The translations under genes and the position numbers were made by a program. Shown here piece after piece: positions 28,092 to 36,690 of a stretch of 64,000 bases of DNA. Numbering within the stretch: the stretch's first letter is position 1; each line of letters opens with the position of its first letter. The stretch comes from Actinomycetes bacterium (lineage in GTDB: Bacteria > Actinomycetota > Acidimicrobiia > Acidimicrobiales > Poriferisodalaceae), in assembly GCA_024228575.1 (NCBI GenBank), contig JAAETH010000595.1, positions 1 to 64,000 on the forward strand. The letters are read 5' to 3'. The notes beneath the pieces are model-generated. The model did no database searches, was not told the origin of the DNA, and was given only the letters and a program-made list of their open reading frames with translations.

Positions 28092-28883
28092 ATGATCGAT
28101 GTCCGAACTCAGTTCGCCCACCTGCACACCGCCGAAGGTGTCTTCGCGATCCCCAATCCCTGGGACATAGGCTCTGCCAAGATCCTTGAGGCTCTCGGGT
28201 TCAAGGCGCTCGCCACAACCAGTTCGGGGTTCGCCGGCGCACTCGGGGTCCACGATCAGGAGACGACCCTCGACCAGCTGGTCGACCACGTAGCCGACCT
28301 GACCGCAGCGGTAGCGATACCCATCAACGTCGACGCCGAGTTCTGCTTCGCCGACTCACCGTCGGGGATCGTCGAGACCATCGAACGTCTGGCGACGGCC
28401 GGCGCAGCGGGAATATCCATAGAGGACTTCGACCCGAGGACGGAGGCGATCATCGACATCAACACGGCGACGAATCGCGTCGCTGCCGCCACCGCCGCAG
28501 CCAGGCGACACGACATCTTGTTGACGGCACGGGCCGAGAACCACATCTACGGCATCGACGACATCGACGACACGACCGCCCGACTCGAGGCCTTCCGCGA
28601 CGCCGGCGCCGACGTTGTGTACGCCCCGGGTGTGATCCGCCCCGAGGATCTCCGCCGTGTGGTCGACGTCGGACTCCCGGTCAACGCTCTCGCCCTGCCG
28701 GGGGCACCCTCGATCGCCGAGATGGGCGAGCTGGGAGTTCGGCGGGTCTCGACCGGTGGAGCACTTGTGTGGGCTGCGTACGGAGCGTTGGCCCGCGCCG
28801 GGCGAGAGCTACTCGACGCCGGTACGTACGGTTACTTCAACGAAGCTCTGTCCGTCGCCGACAGAAGCGCCTTCGACTCGTAG
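28092..28883 (+). CDS. Isocitrate lyase/PEP mutase family enzyme
   Basis: 263 residues, a single TIM barrel of the ICL/PEPM superfamily. Landmarks are the N-terminal IPNPWDIGSAKILEALGF, the loop TTSSGFAGALG, the metal site INVDAEFCFAD and ISIEDFDPRTEA. The lyase-type KKCGH loop is absent, so it is not a true isocitrate lyase; C-C or C-P bond cleavage or oxaloacetate decarboxylase-like activity on a small 2-keto or 2-hydroxy acid is typical of such short members. The ATG is only 14 bases from the longest lhr start, so its promoter must overlap the lhr 5' region. Confidence 0.85.
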   Translation: MIDVRTQFAHLHTAEGVFAIPNPWDIGSAKILEALGFKALATTSSGFAGALGVHDQETTLDQLVDHVADLTAAVAIPINVDAEFCFADSPSGIVETIERLATAGAAGISIEDFDPRTEAIIDINTATNRVAAATAAARRHDILLTARAENHIYGIDDIDDTTARLEAFRDAGADVVYAPGVIRPEDLRRVVDVGLPVNALALPGAPSIAEMGELGVRRVSTGGALVWAAYGALARAGRELLDAGTYGYFNEALSVADRSAFDS

Positions 28884-28926
28884 AGCCGATTTGGGTGCCG
28901 TGGCCCGTTGCTTCCAAGATGTGACG

Positions 28927-29733
28927 ATGTCCTCGGAGATCGACCTGGATCACGTCGCCATCGCGTCCGAAAGCGGATGGGACAACGTCGACCGATACGC
29001 CGGAGATCTCGGCGGCAGATGGGCGGGCGGCGGCCTGTCATTGGGCTTCCACTTCTGCCAGATAACGTTCGCGAACGACGTACGGATCGAGATCCTCGAA
29101 CCCCGCGACGTGCACGAGTTCGACTTCCTCCGATGATTTCTCGACCGCAACGGTCCCGGGCCACACCACATCACTTTTAGGGTCCCGCTCCTCGACGATG
29201 CGATCTCCAGAGCCATCGAAGACGGCTACCGAGTGGTCGGGGTCAATCGCGAAGACGACAACTGGCAAGAAGCATTCATTCACCCGAAGAGTTCACACGG
29301 CATCGTCGTACAGATGGCCCAGCAAGGCGGGAACGGCGAGGGAGAGTCCGTTTTCTCCGAAGCCGAGGCTCACCCGGAAGGTCGGTCTGGAAAGACGGCC
29401 TCACTCGAACGACTGGTGCATCTGGTCGCAGACCTCAACAGCGCAGAGGCGATGTTCGCCGACGTCCTTGGGGGGACCGTTGTGGGCGAGGGATCCGAGC
29501 AACTCGGTCCATATCGAGACCTGACCTGGCCCGGTCCTGCCCGTTTGCGCCTGGTCAACCCGACCGAGCCGGCCGCGGCCGCATGGATGGGGCCCCGAGC
29601 AGGTCGGCTCCATCACTTTCGCTTCAGCGGAACCGAGGGCGTCGATGTGACGGGTGCCGTCGGCCGGAACGACGGAACCAGAGAGGTCAGGCCAGAGAAC
29701 AACCTCGGCGTCAGGCTGGTTCTGGCACCCTGA
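28927..29733 (+). pseudogene. VOC/glyoxalase-family gene with one in-frame TGA
   Basis: ATG 28927 (or GTG 28921) opens a vicinal-oxygen-chelate protein beginning IDLDHVAIASES. The frame hits TGA at 29134-29136 after EPRDVHEFDFLR, then continues in the same frame without interruption to 29733. In this family the stop position would be Arg, giving FLRRFLDRNGPGPHH, so a single CGA-to-TGA change explains it. The downstream part finishes the first VOC domain (HHITFRV) and carries a second, diverged one (LERLVHLVADLNSAEAMF). The sequence is otherwise intact, pointing to a very recent nonsense mutation, a sequencing error, or stop readthrough. Confidence 0.8.
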
Positions 29734-29768
29734 TGGCGAACCGGGTCGGCGCCCGATGATCGAGGTTG

Positions 29769-31931
29769 TCAGAACAGGGTCAGTGGCCCACTCGGATCGC
29801 TCGCGGGTTCCACGAGCCCGCCCAATGGCTCTGGAAGCTCCTCTGAATGGACCACTGCAAGGCGTTTCGTCGAACGGGTGAGCGCTACATAGAGGGCCCG
29901 CAGCCCCTGCGGCTGCTCGGCGACGATACGACCCGGCTCGACCACCACCGAACCGTCGAGCTCGAGGCCCTTGACCAGGGTGACCGGTACCAGCGCGAGC
30001 TCGGGATGAAGCGAGCCGGTGACGTTGCGAGAAGCGTTGGTCGCCCGGCCGTACTCGACTCCCGAAGCCGCCAGCCGGCGGTCGAGCTCGTCGATCAGAG
30101 AATCTGGGGCGATGATGGCGACGCTTCCCCCATCGAGCACGCTGAGCTCGTCTAGGGCCGCTGCTATGGCGCCGTCGAGCAAGCGGTGTGGATCGACTCG
30201 CTCGATGGTCGGCTCGGCGCCCTTCTCCCTCACAGCCGTGGGTGGACTCAGATCCGGGGCTGCAACGGCTAGCACCTTGAGAGCGAGCCGAAGGTTCGGC
30301 GCGGGAATTCGATAGCTGAGCGTCAGATCGCGAATGCGGGGTTCAAGGCGCCCGGTCGGCAGGAGATCGAGCACCTCGCCCCACGAAGAGGAGGCTCCCG
30401 GAGCGGTGGCCTGGGCAATGTCTCCGACGATGGTGAACGATCCGTTGAGCGACCGGCGGGCGACCATACGAAGCGCCATCGGGCTGTGGTCCTGGGCCTC
30501 GTCGATGACGATGTGCCCGTAGGTGCGGACCTCTTCTTCGTCCTTGTTCGCGGGCAGAGTGCCAAGGCGAGAGTGGGCCTCGTCGAGCACCGCCACGTCA
30601 GCGTCGGCCCACACATAGTCGGTGAGGCTGTCGCCGCGCTCACGGTGCAGTTCGGCAACCGTCGAGTCGAGTTCGATCTCGTCGAACTGCGGGAACCCTG
30701 CAGCGAGCGCAGACCGGAGGAGCGCCTTTGAGCCGAAGAGGTCTCTCAACAGCTGATGCGGGGTCAGCACCGGCCAAATCCACTCGAGCGCCTCCTTGAC
30801 GTCGCGATCGCGAAACAATCGCGATCGAACGACCTCGGGATCGGGCTTGGAGCGATGGCTGTCTGCCAATCGTCTGAAGACCTCGTTCTCGACAAAGGTC
30901 CTGGCGCGGTTGTGGTTCCTGAAGCGACGACGAGCCTCGGAGACAATCTGGGCAGAATCGGCAATCGACAGCCTGAGGCGGACAACACCGAAGGGAACCA
31001 CGACGGATTCGCGAAGCCTCCTCTGGCGATCGCGAACCGCCCGGCGAACGACCTCGATCATCGCTAGGTCGCCCTTGATGCGTGCCTGCTCGGGGGCGTC
31101 GGAGAGACGCACACGAGTGTCGGGGAAGAGATCGGCGATGAGGTCGGCAAGAACCGACAAATGAACGCCGGCCTCGCCGAGCGATGGAAGGACGCGTTCG
31201 ATATAACGCAGGAACAACCGGTTCGGGCCGAGGACGAGCACACCCTGGCCCTCGAGGGGAAACCGGTGGGTGTAGAGAAGGTAGGCGGCACGGTGCAGCG
31301 CAACGACCGTCTTGCCAGTTCCCGGACCGCCCTGGACGATGACCGTGCCCTTGAGCTCGTCACGGATGATCTTGTCTTGCTCGCCCTGGATCGTGGCCAC
31401 GATGTCTCGCAGCTGACCACTGCGGTTCTGTTCGAGCGCAGCGACGAGAGCGCCGTGACCCTGGTACGTGTCGTCGAGACGGTCGAGGTCGAAGAGCTCG
31501 TCCTCCATGTCGAGCAGCTGGCGGCCGCGAGTGACGAAATGGCGCCGCAGGATCAGTCCCATGGCTTCGCGGCCGGTGGCCCGATAGAACGGCTCGGCGA
31601 CCGGGGCTCTCCAGTCGACAACCACGGGCTCCTGATGTTCGTCGGCCACGGCGAGTCGCCCGATGTGGAACACCTCTTCATCGACGGTGTCGACCCTGCC
31701 GAACACCAGCGATGCCGATCCGAGCTCGAGCTGGCTCAGGCGGGTGTGGATCTGCTCTTCGATGACATCGCGTTCATAGCGCGCCTGGGTGGTGCCTCCG
31801 CGACCGACCTCGACCATGCTGCGAAGTTTTGTCGCCCTCGAGCGAGCAGCATCGAGACACGCGTAGGCGTGATCGATGTAGGCCTGTTCGGCTACCAATT
31901 CGGGGTGTTCGCTCACAAAGCCTCGCTCCAC
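29769..31931 (-). CDS. HelD-type UvrD-like helicase/RNA polymerase-associated ATPase
   Basis: 720 residues. The N-terminal coiled coil and the segment VVVDWRAPVAEPFYRAT are characteristic of HelD, followed by an IQGEQDKIIR Q-motif, Walker A GGPGTGKT (201-208), Walker B HIVIDEAQDHSP and C-terminal motifs ending with LRALYVALTRSTKRLAVVH. HelD proteins pull stalled RNA polymerase off DNA and in some actinobacteria protect against rifampicin. I see no Pro-Glu-Asn tripeptide of the rifampicin-protecting HelR type. The ORF starts at GTG 31931, but GTG 31916 has a better ribosome site (GCGAGG). Confidence 0.85.
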   Translation of the reverse strand: MERGFVSEHPELVAEQAYIDHAYACLDAARSRATKLRSMVEVGRGGTTQARYERDVIEEQIHTRLSQLELGSASLVFGRVDTVDEEVFHIGRLAVADEHQEPVVVDWRAPVAEPFYRATGREAMGLILRRHFVTRGRQLLDMEDELFDLDRLDDTYQGHGALVAALEQNRSGQLRDIVATIQGEQDKIIRDELKGTVIVQGGPGTGKTVVALHRAAYLLYTHRFPLEGQGVLVLGPNRLFLRYIERVLPSLGEAGVHLSVLADLIADLFPDTRVRLSDAPEQARIKGDLAMIEVVRRAVRDRQRRLRESVVVPFGVVRLRLSIADSAQIVSEARRRFRNHNRARTFVENEVFRRLADSHRSKPDPEVVRSRLFRDRDVKEALEWIWPVLTPHQLLRDLFGSKALLRSALAAGFPQFDEIELDSTVAELHRERGDSLTDYVWADADVAVLDEAHSRLGTLPANKDEEEVRTYGHIVIDEAQDHSPMALRMVARRSLNGSFTIVGDIAQATAPGASSSWGEVLDLLPTGRLEPRIRDLTLSYRIPAPNLRLALKVLAVAAPDLSPPTAVREKGAEPTIERVDPHRLLDGAIAAALDELSVLDGGSVAIIAPDSLIDELDRRLAASGVEYGRATNASRNVTGSLHPELALVPVTLVKGLELDGSVVVEPGRIVAEQPQGLRALYVALTRSTKRLAVVHSEELPEPLGGLVEPASDPSGPLTLF

Positions 31932-32199
31932 CGAGTCACAGCAGGTCCAGCTAGGGTGAGCCCTTCGGGCTCGGACACATCTCGCCTACGGCGAAACGTT
32001 CACCAAGGCTGAATACTGACTCACGCTCCTAGGGGACCATCAAGGCTATCCAGTCGACCGATGAGCACCACACCGTGAGCCCAAAGCCACCGATCGGCTG
32101 TAGCGTCACGTAGGTTCCTTGGCCCTCCCGCACAAGGCCGAGCGCTGACCAGAGTTCGGACGCCTCCAGCAAGACGACGCAAGACGACGAAGGTGCGAG

Positions 32200-33270
32200 A
32201 TGCTCCCCTCCGACCATCCGATCCACAAACTCGCCGACAGCGACTACCTGAGGGCTTGTCGAAGCGAAACCCACGATCGGGTACCCGTGTGGTTCCAGCG
32301 CCAGGCCGGTCGTAGCCTGCCCGAGTATCACGCCATCAGGGGTCCGGGCAGCATCCTCCAGACCCTCCGGAACCCCGAGATCAGCGCCGAGATAACCCTT
32401 CAGCCCGTGCGCCGATACGGCGTCGACGCGGCGATTCTTTATTCCGACATCGTCGTACCGGCCGAGTGCATCGGGTTCGGGGTCGATGTGGTTCCCGGAG
32501 TTGGGCCGGTCATCGAGGCGCCCTTCCGGTCGGCCTCGGACCTCGAACGACTGCGTCCGCTCGACCCGGACAACGACACGGCTCACGTGCTGAAGACGAT
32601 CGAGATTCTCGTTCGGGAACTCACCATCCCATTGATCGGGTTCGCAGGTGCGCCCTTCACGCTCGCTTCCTACTTGATCGAGGGTCGACCCAGCCGCGAC
32701 TACGCCAACACGAAGGCACTGATGCTGAATGACCCTGGTCTCTGGCACCAGCTGATGGAACGCCTGAGCGACCTGGCCATCGTCTCGATCCGTTCCCAGG
32801 TGCTGGCCGGCGCTTGCGCCGTCCAGCTGTTCGATAGCTGGGCTGGTGCTCTTGCACCCGCCGACTACCGCGAGTTCGTCCTCCCTCACAGCAGCAGGGT
32901 GTTCGCAGAACTCGAGGACTTCGGGGTTCCGCGGGCTCACTTCGGCGTCGGAACCGGCGAACTCCTCTCCATGTTCGCCGAAGCCGGCGCGGACGTCGTC
33001 GGAGTCGACTGGCGAATCCCTCTCGACGAGGCGCGACGCCGCACCGGGGGTGAGGTAGCCCTTCAGGGCAATCTCGACCCGGCCGTCTGCCTCGCCGAAT
33101 GGCCAAACGTCTCAGAGCACGTACGGCGGGTGCTCGCCGCAAACGACGGGCACCCGGGTCACATCTTCAATCTGGGCCACGGAGTCCTTCCCGCAACCGA
33201 CCCGGCAATCCTCGAACAGGTCGTCGCTCTCGTCCACGAGGAAGGGTCGGTCGGAGCGGGCGATGACTAG
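32200..33270 (+). CDS. hemE: Uroporphyrinogen decarboxylase
   Basis: 356 residues, standard length. It removes four carboxyl groups from uroporphyrinogen III to give coproporphyrinogen III. The substrate-binding motif PVWFQRQAGRSLPEY (28-42) carries the conserved Arg residues, and the family signature GFAGAPFTLASYLIEG is near 147. The end contains GNLDPAV and LGHGVLPATD, also typical. It starts at ATG 32200 and overlaps hemY by eight bases, so the two are translationally coupled. Together with ChdC at 47592 it fits the coproporphyrin-dependent haem pathway. Confidence 0.96.
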   Translation: MLPSDHPIHKLADSDYLRACRSETHDRVPVWFQRQAGRSLPEYHAIRGPGSILQTLRNPEISAEITLQPVRRYGVDAAILYSDIVVPAECIGFGVDVVPGVGPVIEAPFRSASDLERLRPLDPDNDTAHVLKTIEILVRELTIPLIGFAGAPFTLASYLIEGRPSRDYANTKALMLNDPGLWHQLMERLSDLAIVSIRSQVLAGACAVQLFDSWAGALAPADYREFVLPHSSRVFAELEDFGVPRAHFGVGTGELLSMFAEAGADVVGVDWRIPLDEARRRTGGEVALQGNLDPAVCLAEWPNVSEHVRRVLAANDGHPGHIFNLGHGVLPATDPAILEQVVALVHEEGSVGAGDD

Positions 33271-34657
33271 TCGGAGAGTGGTCGTTGTCGGTGGTGGCAT
33301 CACCGGCCTGACGACCGCCTACCGGCTGACGACCCTCGACCCGTCACTCGAGATCACGGTTCTCGAGTCGCTCAACCGTCTCGGGGGAATGATCAGGACG
33401 GGCAAGTTCGCCGGATCCAGCGTTGACGAGGGCGCCGATTCCTTTCTTGCTCGTATTCCCGAGGCGACCGACCTGTGCAGGGAGCTCGGCATCGACAACC
33501 GGCTCATCAGCCCCTCGGTCGACGGCGCCACCGTCTACAGCCGGGGGAAGATCCGCCGGATCCCCGACGAGCTCGCCCTGGGAGTTCCAACCAGCTTCTT
33601 CCAACTCGCGAGATCGGGAATCGTCTCATTGGGTGGAGCCATTCGAGCGGGCATGGACCTGTTCAAGCCCGACGATTGGCCAGGACAGGACGAGTCGGTA
33701 GGAGACCTGATCAGCCGTCGGCTGGGGGCCGAGGTCGCCCAACGGCTCGTCGATCCACTGATCGGAGGGATCAACGCCAGCGACACCTACGAGCTGAGCG
33801 CCCGCATGGCGACCCCCACGATCGCCCACGTGGCCAGGCGGAACCGCAGCCTCATCCGGGGTATGCGTTCGTTTCACGACAGGACAAGACACGTCTCGGG
33901 TCAGCCCGCATTCCACAGCTTCGCTGGCGGGATGTCAGTTCTTGTCGATCGGCTGGAGGCAGCGCTCGACACTGTCGACCTGAAGATGTCGGCCCCGGCC
34001 CATTCGATCTCCGCTCAAGGCGACACCTACACAGTCCACTCCGACGCGGGCGACATCTCCGCTGAGTCAATCGTGCTGGCCTGTCCCGCGTCTACGTCGG
34101 CAAGCTCGTTGGCCGGGATCTCACCCAACGCCGCAGAACTCCTCGGTCGCATCACCTACGCGTCGGTGGCCGTCACCACGGTGTCGCTGCGGTCGACCGA
34201 CATCGCCCACCCGTTGGAGGGTGCCGGTCTCTTGATCCCCCGGCCGGAGGGGATGCTCACAACAGCGGTCACATGGGGTCACCTCAAGTGGCCTCATTGG
34301 TCGGAGGATCCCGATCGCGCCGTATTGCGCATCTCGTCGGGTCGCCACGGCGACGACCGGGCTATGCAGCTCGACGACGACGAGTTGGTCGAGGCTCTCA
34401 GCGCGGAACTGGGCGACTTGCTCGAGATCTCAGGACCGATCCTCGAGTGGAAGGTCACCCGCTGGCCTAACTCGCTGCCGCAGTACCCGCCCGGCCATGG
34501 CGACCGTGTCACAGCCATCGAGGCAACCCTCAGACGCGATGCTCCACGAGTGTTCGTCACCGGTGCCTCCTACCGTGGAGTCGGTATCCCCGCGTGTATA
34601 GATCAGGCGAACGATGCGGCCCAGGCCGTCATCGACGCGATCGGTCCCAGAGAATGA
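33263..34657 (+). CDS. hemY: Protoporphyrinogen/coproporphyrinogen III oxidase, HemY type
   Basis: 464 residues. The FAD-binding motif VVVVGGGITGLTTAYRL opens the protein, followed by LESLNRLGGMIRT and the VDEGADSF segment. The C-terminal FAD contact is near YRGVGIPACIDQA. In actinobacteria this enzyme (also called CgoX) oxidises coproporphyrinogen III to coproporphyrin III, and the ChdC homologue at 47592 supports that assignment. Its ATG lies in the hemE stop and its own TGA overlaps the ATG of the Lnt homologue, so the three genes form one operon. Confidence 0.94.
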   Translation: MTSRRVVVVGGGITGLTTAYRLTTLDPSLEITVLESLNRLGGMIRTGKFAGSSVDEGADSFLARIPEATDLCRELGIDNRLISPSVDGATVYSRGKIRRIPDELALGVPTSFFQLARSGIVSLGGAIRAGMDLFKPDDWPGQDESVGDLISRRLGAEVAQRLVDPLIGGINASDTYELSARMATPTIAHVARRNRSLIRGMRSFHDRTRHVSGQPAFHSFAGGMSVLVDRLEAALDTVDLKMSAPAHSISAQGDTYTVHSDAGDISAESIVLACPASTSASSLAGISPNAAELLGRITYASVAVTTVSLRSTDIAHPLEGAGLLIPRPEGMLTTAVTWGHLKWPHWSEDPDRAVLRISSGRHGDDRAMQLDDDELVEALSAELGDLLEISGPILEWKVTRWPNSLPQYPPGHGDRVTAIEATLRRDAPRVFVTGASYRGVGIPACIDQANDAAQAVIDAIGPRE

Positions 34658-36150
34658 CCTCACCCACCGCGGACGATCCCCCGGCAACCGGTGGACGCCT
34701 GCGCCGACTCGCACCGCGCCTGCGCATGGTCGCAGCCGGTGTCCTGGCAGCGTTTGCCCTCGGCCCGTGGGGCTGGTGGCCATTGGCGATCATCGGGATG
34801 GCTATGACCTTCGACTCGGTCAACCAGCCGATCGGACGACGCGAGCGCTTCGTTCGTGTTTGGTGGTTCATGCTCGGCTACTACGTACTCGGCGTCGCCT
34901 TCATCATCGATCTCACCATTCCCGGATACCTCATAGCCGTACCGGTGCTGGCAGCGGTCATGGCCGCCCCACACAACATCGCTGGCCCCGCGGCCACCCG
35001 CGGAATGGGGTTTGTCGCTGCGATCGTCGTCGGGGAGGCCTGGCGATGGGCCTTCCCGTTCGGCGGTGTTCCCATGGGCGGGTTCGCACTCGGCCAGGTG
35101 AACGGCCCACTGCTGCCGGTTGCCAGCACCCTCGGCGCCCTCGGCGTGGTGGCCGTCGCCGCCACGCTCGCTGTTGGGGTCGCCCACACCTACAGGCGCC
35201 GACCCCGACAGGCCGGCATCCACCTCATTGTTGTGGGCCTGGCACTGGTATTGGCTCATGTCGACGCCGACACGACGCCGAACGGCAGCTTCACAGCGTC
35301 ATCGGTGCAAGGTGGTGGCTCGCTCGGCACCAATGCCGAGACCAGCGATCAGGCTCCCGTATTCACGCGCCACCTCGAAGCGACCAGCGAAGCTCCAAAT
35401 GGATCGGTCGTCCTCTGGCCCGAGTCTGCGGTCATCGTCACCGGCGACTTCGCCCGGAGCAACAAGTTCGAGCGGCTGGCCGAGCTGGCCGTCGAGAAGG
35501 ACCTGACCCTCATCGTCGGAGTCACCCAGAAACACGACAGAACCTTCGACAACCTGGCCGTGGTCATCTCTCCGACAGGCCACATCGTCGACGAGTACCA
35601 GAAGGTTCACCTCGTCCCGTTCGGCGAGTATGTCCCTTTCAGGTCCTTCATCGCCAAGTTCGCGGACCTGTCGCTGATACCCCGAGATGCCGCTCCGGGG
35701 AAGGGCGCCGGGTTCCTGCAAACACCGAATGGGCCCGCAGCGGTGGGCATCTCGGTCGAGATCTATTTCCCAGAGCGCATCCGCAGCGGCATCGTCGAAG
35801 GTGGCGAGTTCATCGTCAACCCGACCCTTGCCTCGTCGTATCGCACCACCCATGTTCCCGAGCAGTCGCTGGCATCAGCCCGGCTTCGCGCCGTCGAGAG
35901 CGGACGTTGGGTCCTCCAGTCGTCGACCACCGGCTACACGGCGATCGTCGACAACACCGGCAAGGTGATAGGTCGCAGCGGACTGAAGGAAAAGGCGATC
36001 ATCACGGCCGACGTCGAGAAACGAATCGGCGACACCTGGGCCACGCGGTTGGGAAAACACCCCATCACCCTCGTGTCCCTGATCACGCTAGCTGCGCTGG
36101 CACTGTTGCACCCTCGAAACAACGCGGCCCGGGTCAAGCCTCGAGAATGA
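34654..36150 (+). CDS. Apolipoprotein N-acyltransferase homologue with Ser at the catalytic Cys position
   Basis: 498 residues from ATG 34654, which overlaps the hemY stop. Several N-terminal membrane helices (from MVAAGVLAAFALGPWGWWPL) precede a nitrilase-fold outer domain and a last helix (LITLAALALL). Of the expected Lnt triad, Glu257 (LWPESAV) and Lys317 (YQKVHLVPFGEYVP) are present, but the nucleophile position is Ser367 in VGISVEIYFPE instead of Cys in the usual ICYE. The spacings (60 and 50) match E. coli E267-K335-C387. It may be a non-acylating relative, use Ser, or act on another substrate. Confidence 0.85.
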   Translation: MTSPTADDPPATGGRLRRLAPRLRMVAAGVLAAFALGPWGWWPLAIIGMAMTFDSVNQPIGRRERFVRVWWFMLGYYVLGVAFIIDLTIPGYLIAVPVLAAVMAAPHNIAGPAATRGMGFVAAIVVGEAWRWAFPFGGVPMGGFALGQVNGPLLPVASTLGALGVVAVAATLAVGVAHTYRRRPRQAGIHLIVVGLALVLAHVDADTTPNGSFTASSVQGGGSLGTNAETSDQAPVFTRHLEATSEAPNGSVVLWPESAVIVTGDFARSNKFERLAELAVEKDLTLIVGVTQKHDRTFDNLAVVISPTGHIVDEYQKVHLVPFGEYVPFRSFIAKFADLSLIPRDAAPGKGAGFLQTPNGPAAVGISVEIYFPERIRSGIVEGGEFIVNPTLASSYRTTHVPEQSLASARLRAVESGRWVLQSSTTGYTAIVDNTGKVIGRSGLKEKAIITADVEKRIGDTWATRLGKHPITLVSLITLAALALLHPRNNAARVKPRE

Positions 36151-36571
36151 TCGTGACCGGGCCGTCGTTCTCGATGTTGACGGTCATTTCGGCCCTGAAC
36201 CGTCCAGTGGCGACCTCGACGCCCAGATCGGTCAAACGATCCACCACGGCCTCCACCAGAGGTTCGGCCACTGCGGCAGGGGCGGCACCACCCCAACCCG
36301 GACGCCTACCACGCGTCGTATCTGCGTAGAGGGTGAACTGGCTGACCACCAACACCGATCCTCCGACATCGACCAACGACTGGTTCATCACGCCTTCGTC
36401 GTCGTCGAAGATCCTCAGGTTGACCATACGATCGGCGAGCTTGTGGGCCACCTCGACGGTGTCGTCGTGGGTAGCACCAACCAGCACACACAAGCCAGGT
36501 CCTATCTCGCCCACACATTCGCCGTCGACATCGACCGACGCCGTCTTGACCCGTTGCAGCACACTTCGCAC
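36134..36571 (-). CDS. dtd: D-aminoacyl-tRNA deacylase
   Basis: 145 residues from GTG 36571 (the ORF is open further upstream, but the family begins at VRSVLQRVKTASV). It hydrolyses D-aminoacyl-tRNA and so keeps D-residues out of proteins. Both family signatures are visible: SQFTLYADTTRGRRPGW, and the cross-subunit GP motif in NDGPVT near the C-terminus. The stop overlaps the 3' end of the Lnt homologue by 17 bases on the opposite strand. It is transcribed alone, divergent from the GT4 gene. Confidence 0.93.
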   Translation of the reverse strand: MRSVLQRVKTASVDVDGECVGEIGPGLCVLVGATHDDTVEVAHKLADRMVNLRIFDDDEGVMNQSLVDVGGSVLVVSQFTLYADTTRGRRPGWGGAAPAAVAEPLVEAVVDRLTDLGVEVATGRFRAEMTVNIENDGPVTIILEA

Positions 36572-36690
36572 GGGAATGAAGCTAGCGGCCGCGCCGCAAC
36601 AATAGAACCAGGACAAAGGCCGATAACATGTCTCGGCGCCATCCGGCCGGCCGGTAGTGGGCGCCAGCGGCGCGAGGAGACAGCAAGACG

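Noticed and set aside
29134-29136. Selenocysteine at the VOC in-frame TGA
   Set aside because: Relatives would have Arg here, a CGA-to-TGA change is simplest, and no SECIS-like hairpin was seen right after the codon.
32029-32940. 303-codon minus-strand open frame
   Set aside because: It runs antisense to hemE; the 5' part of hemE is clearly coding on the plus strand.
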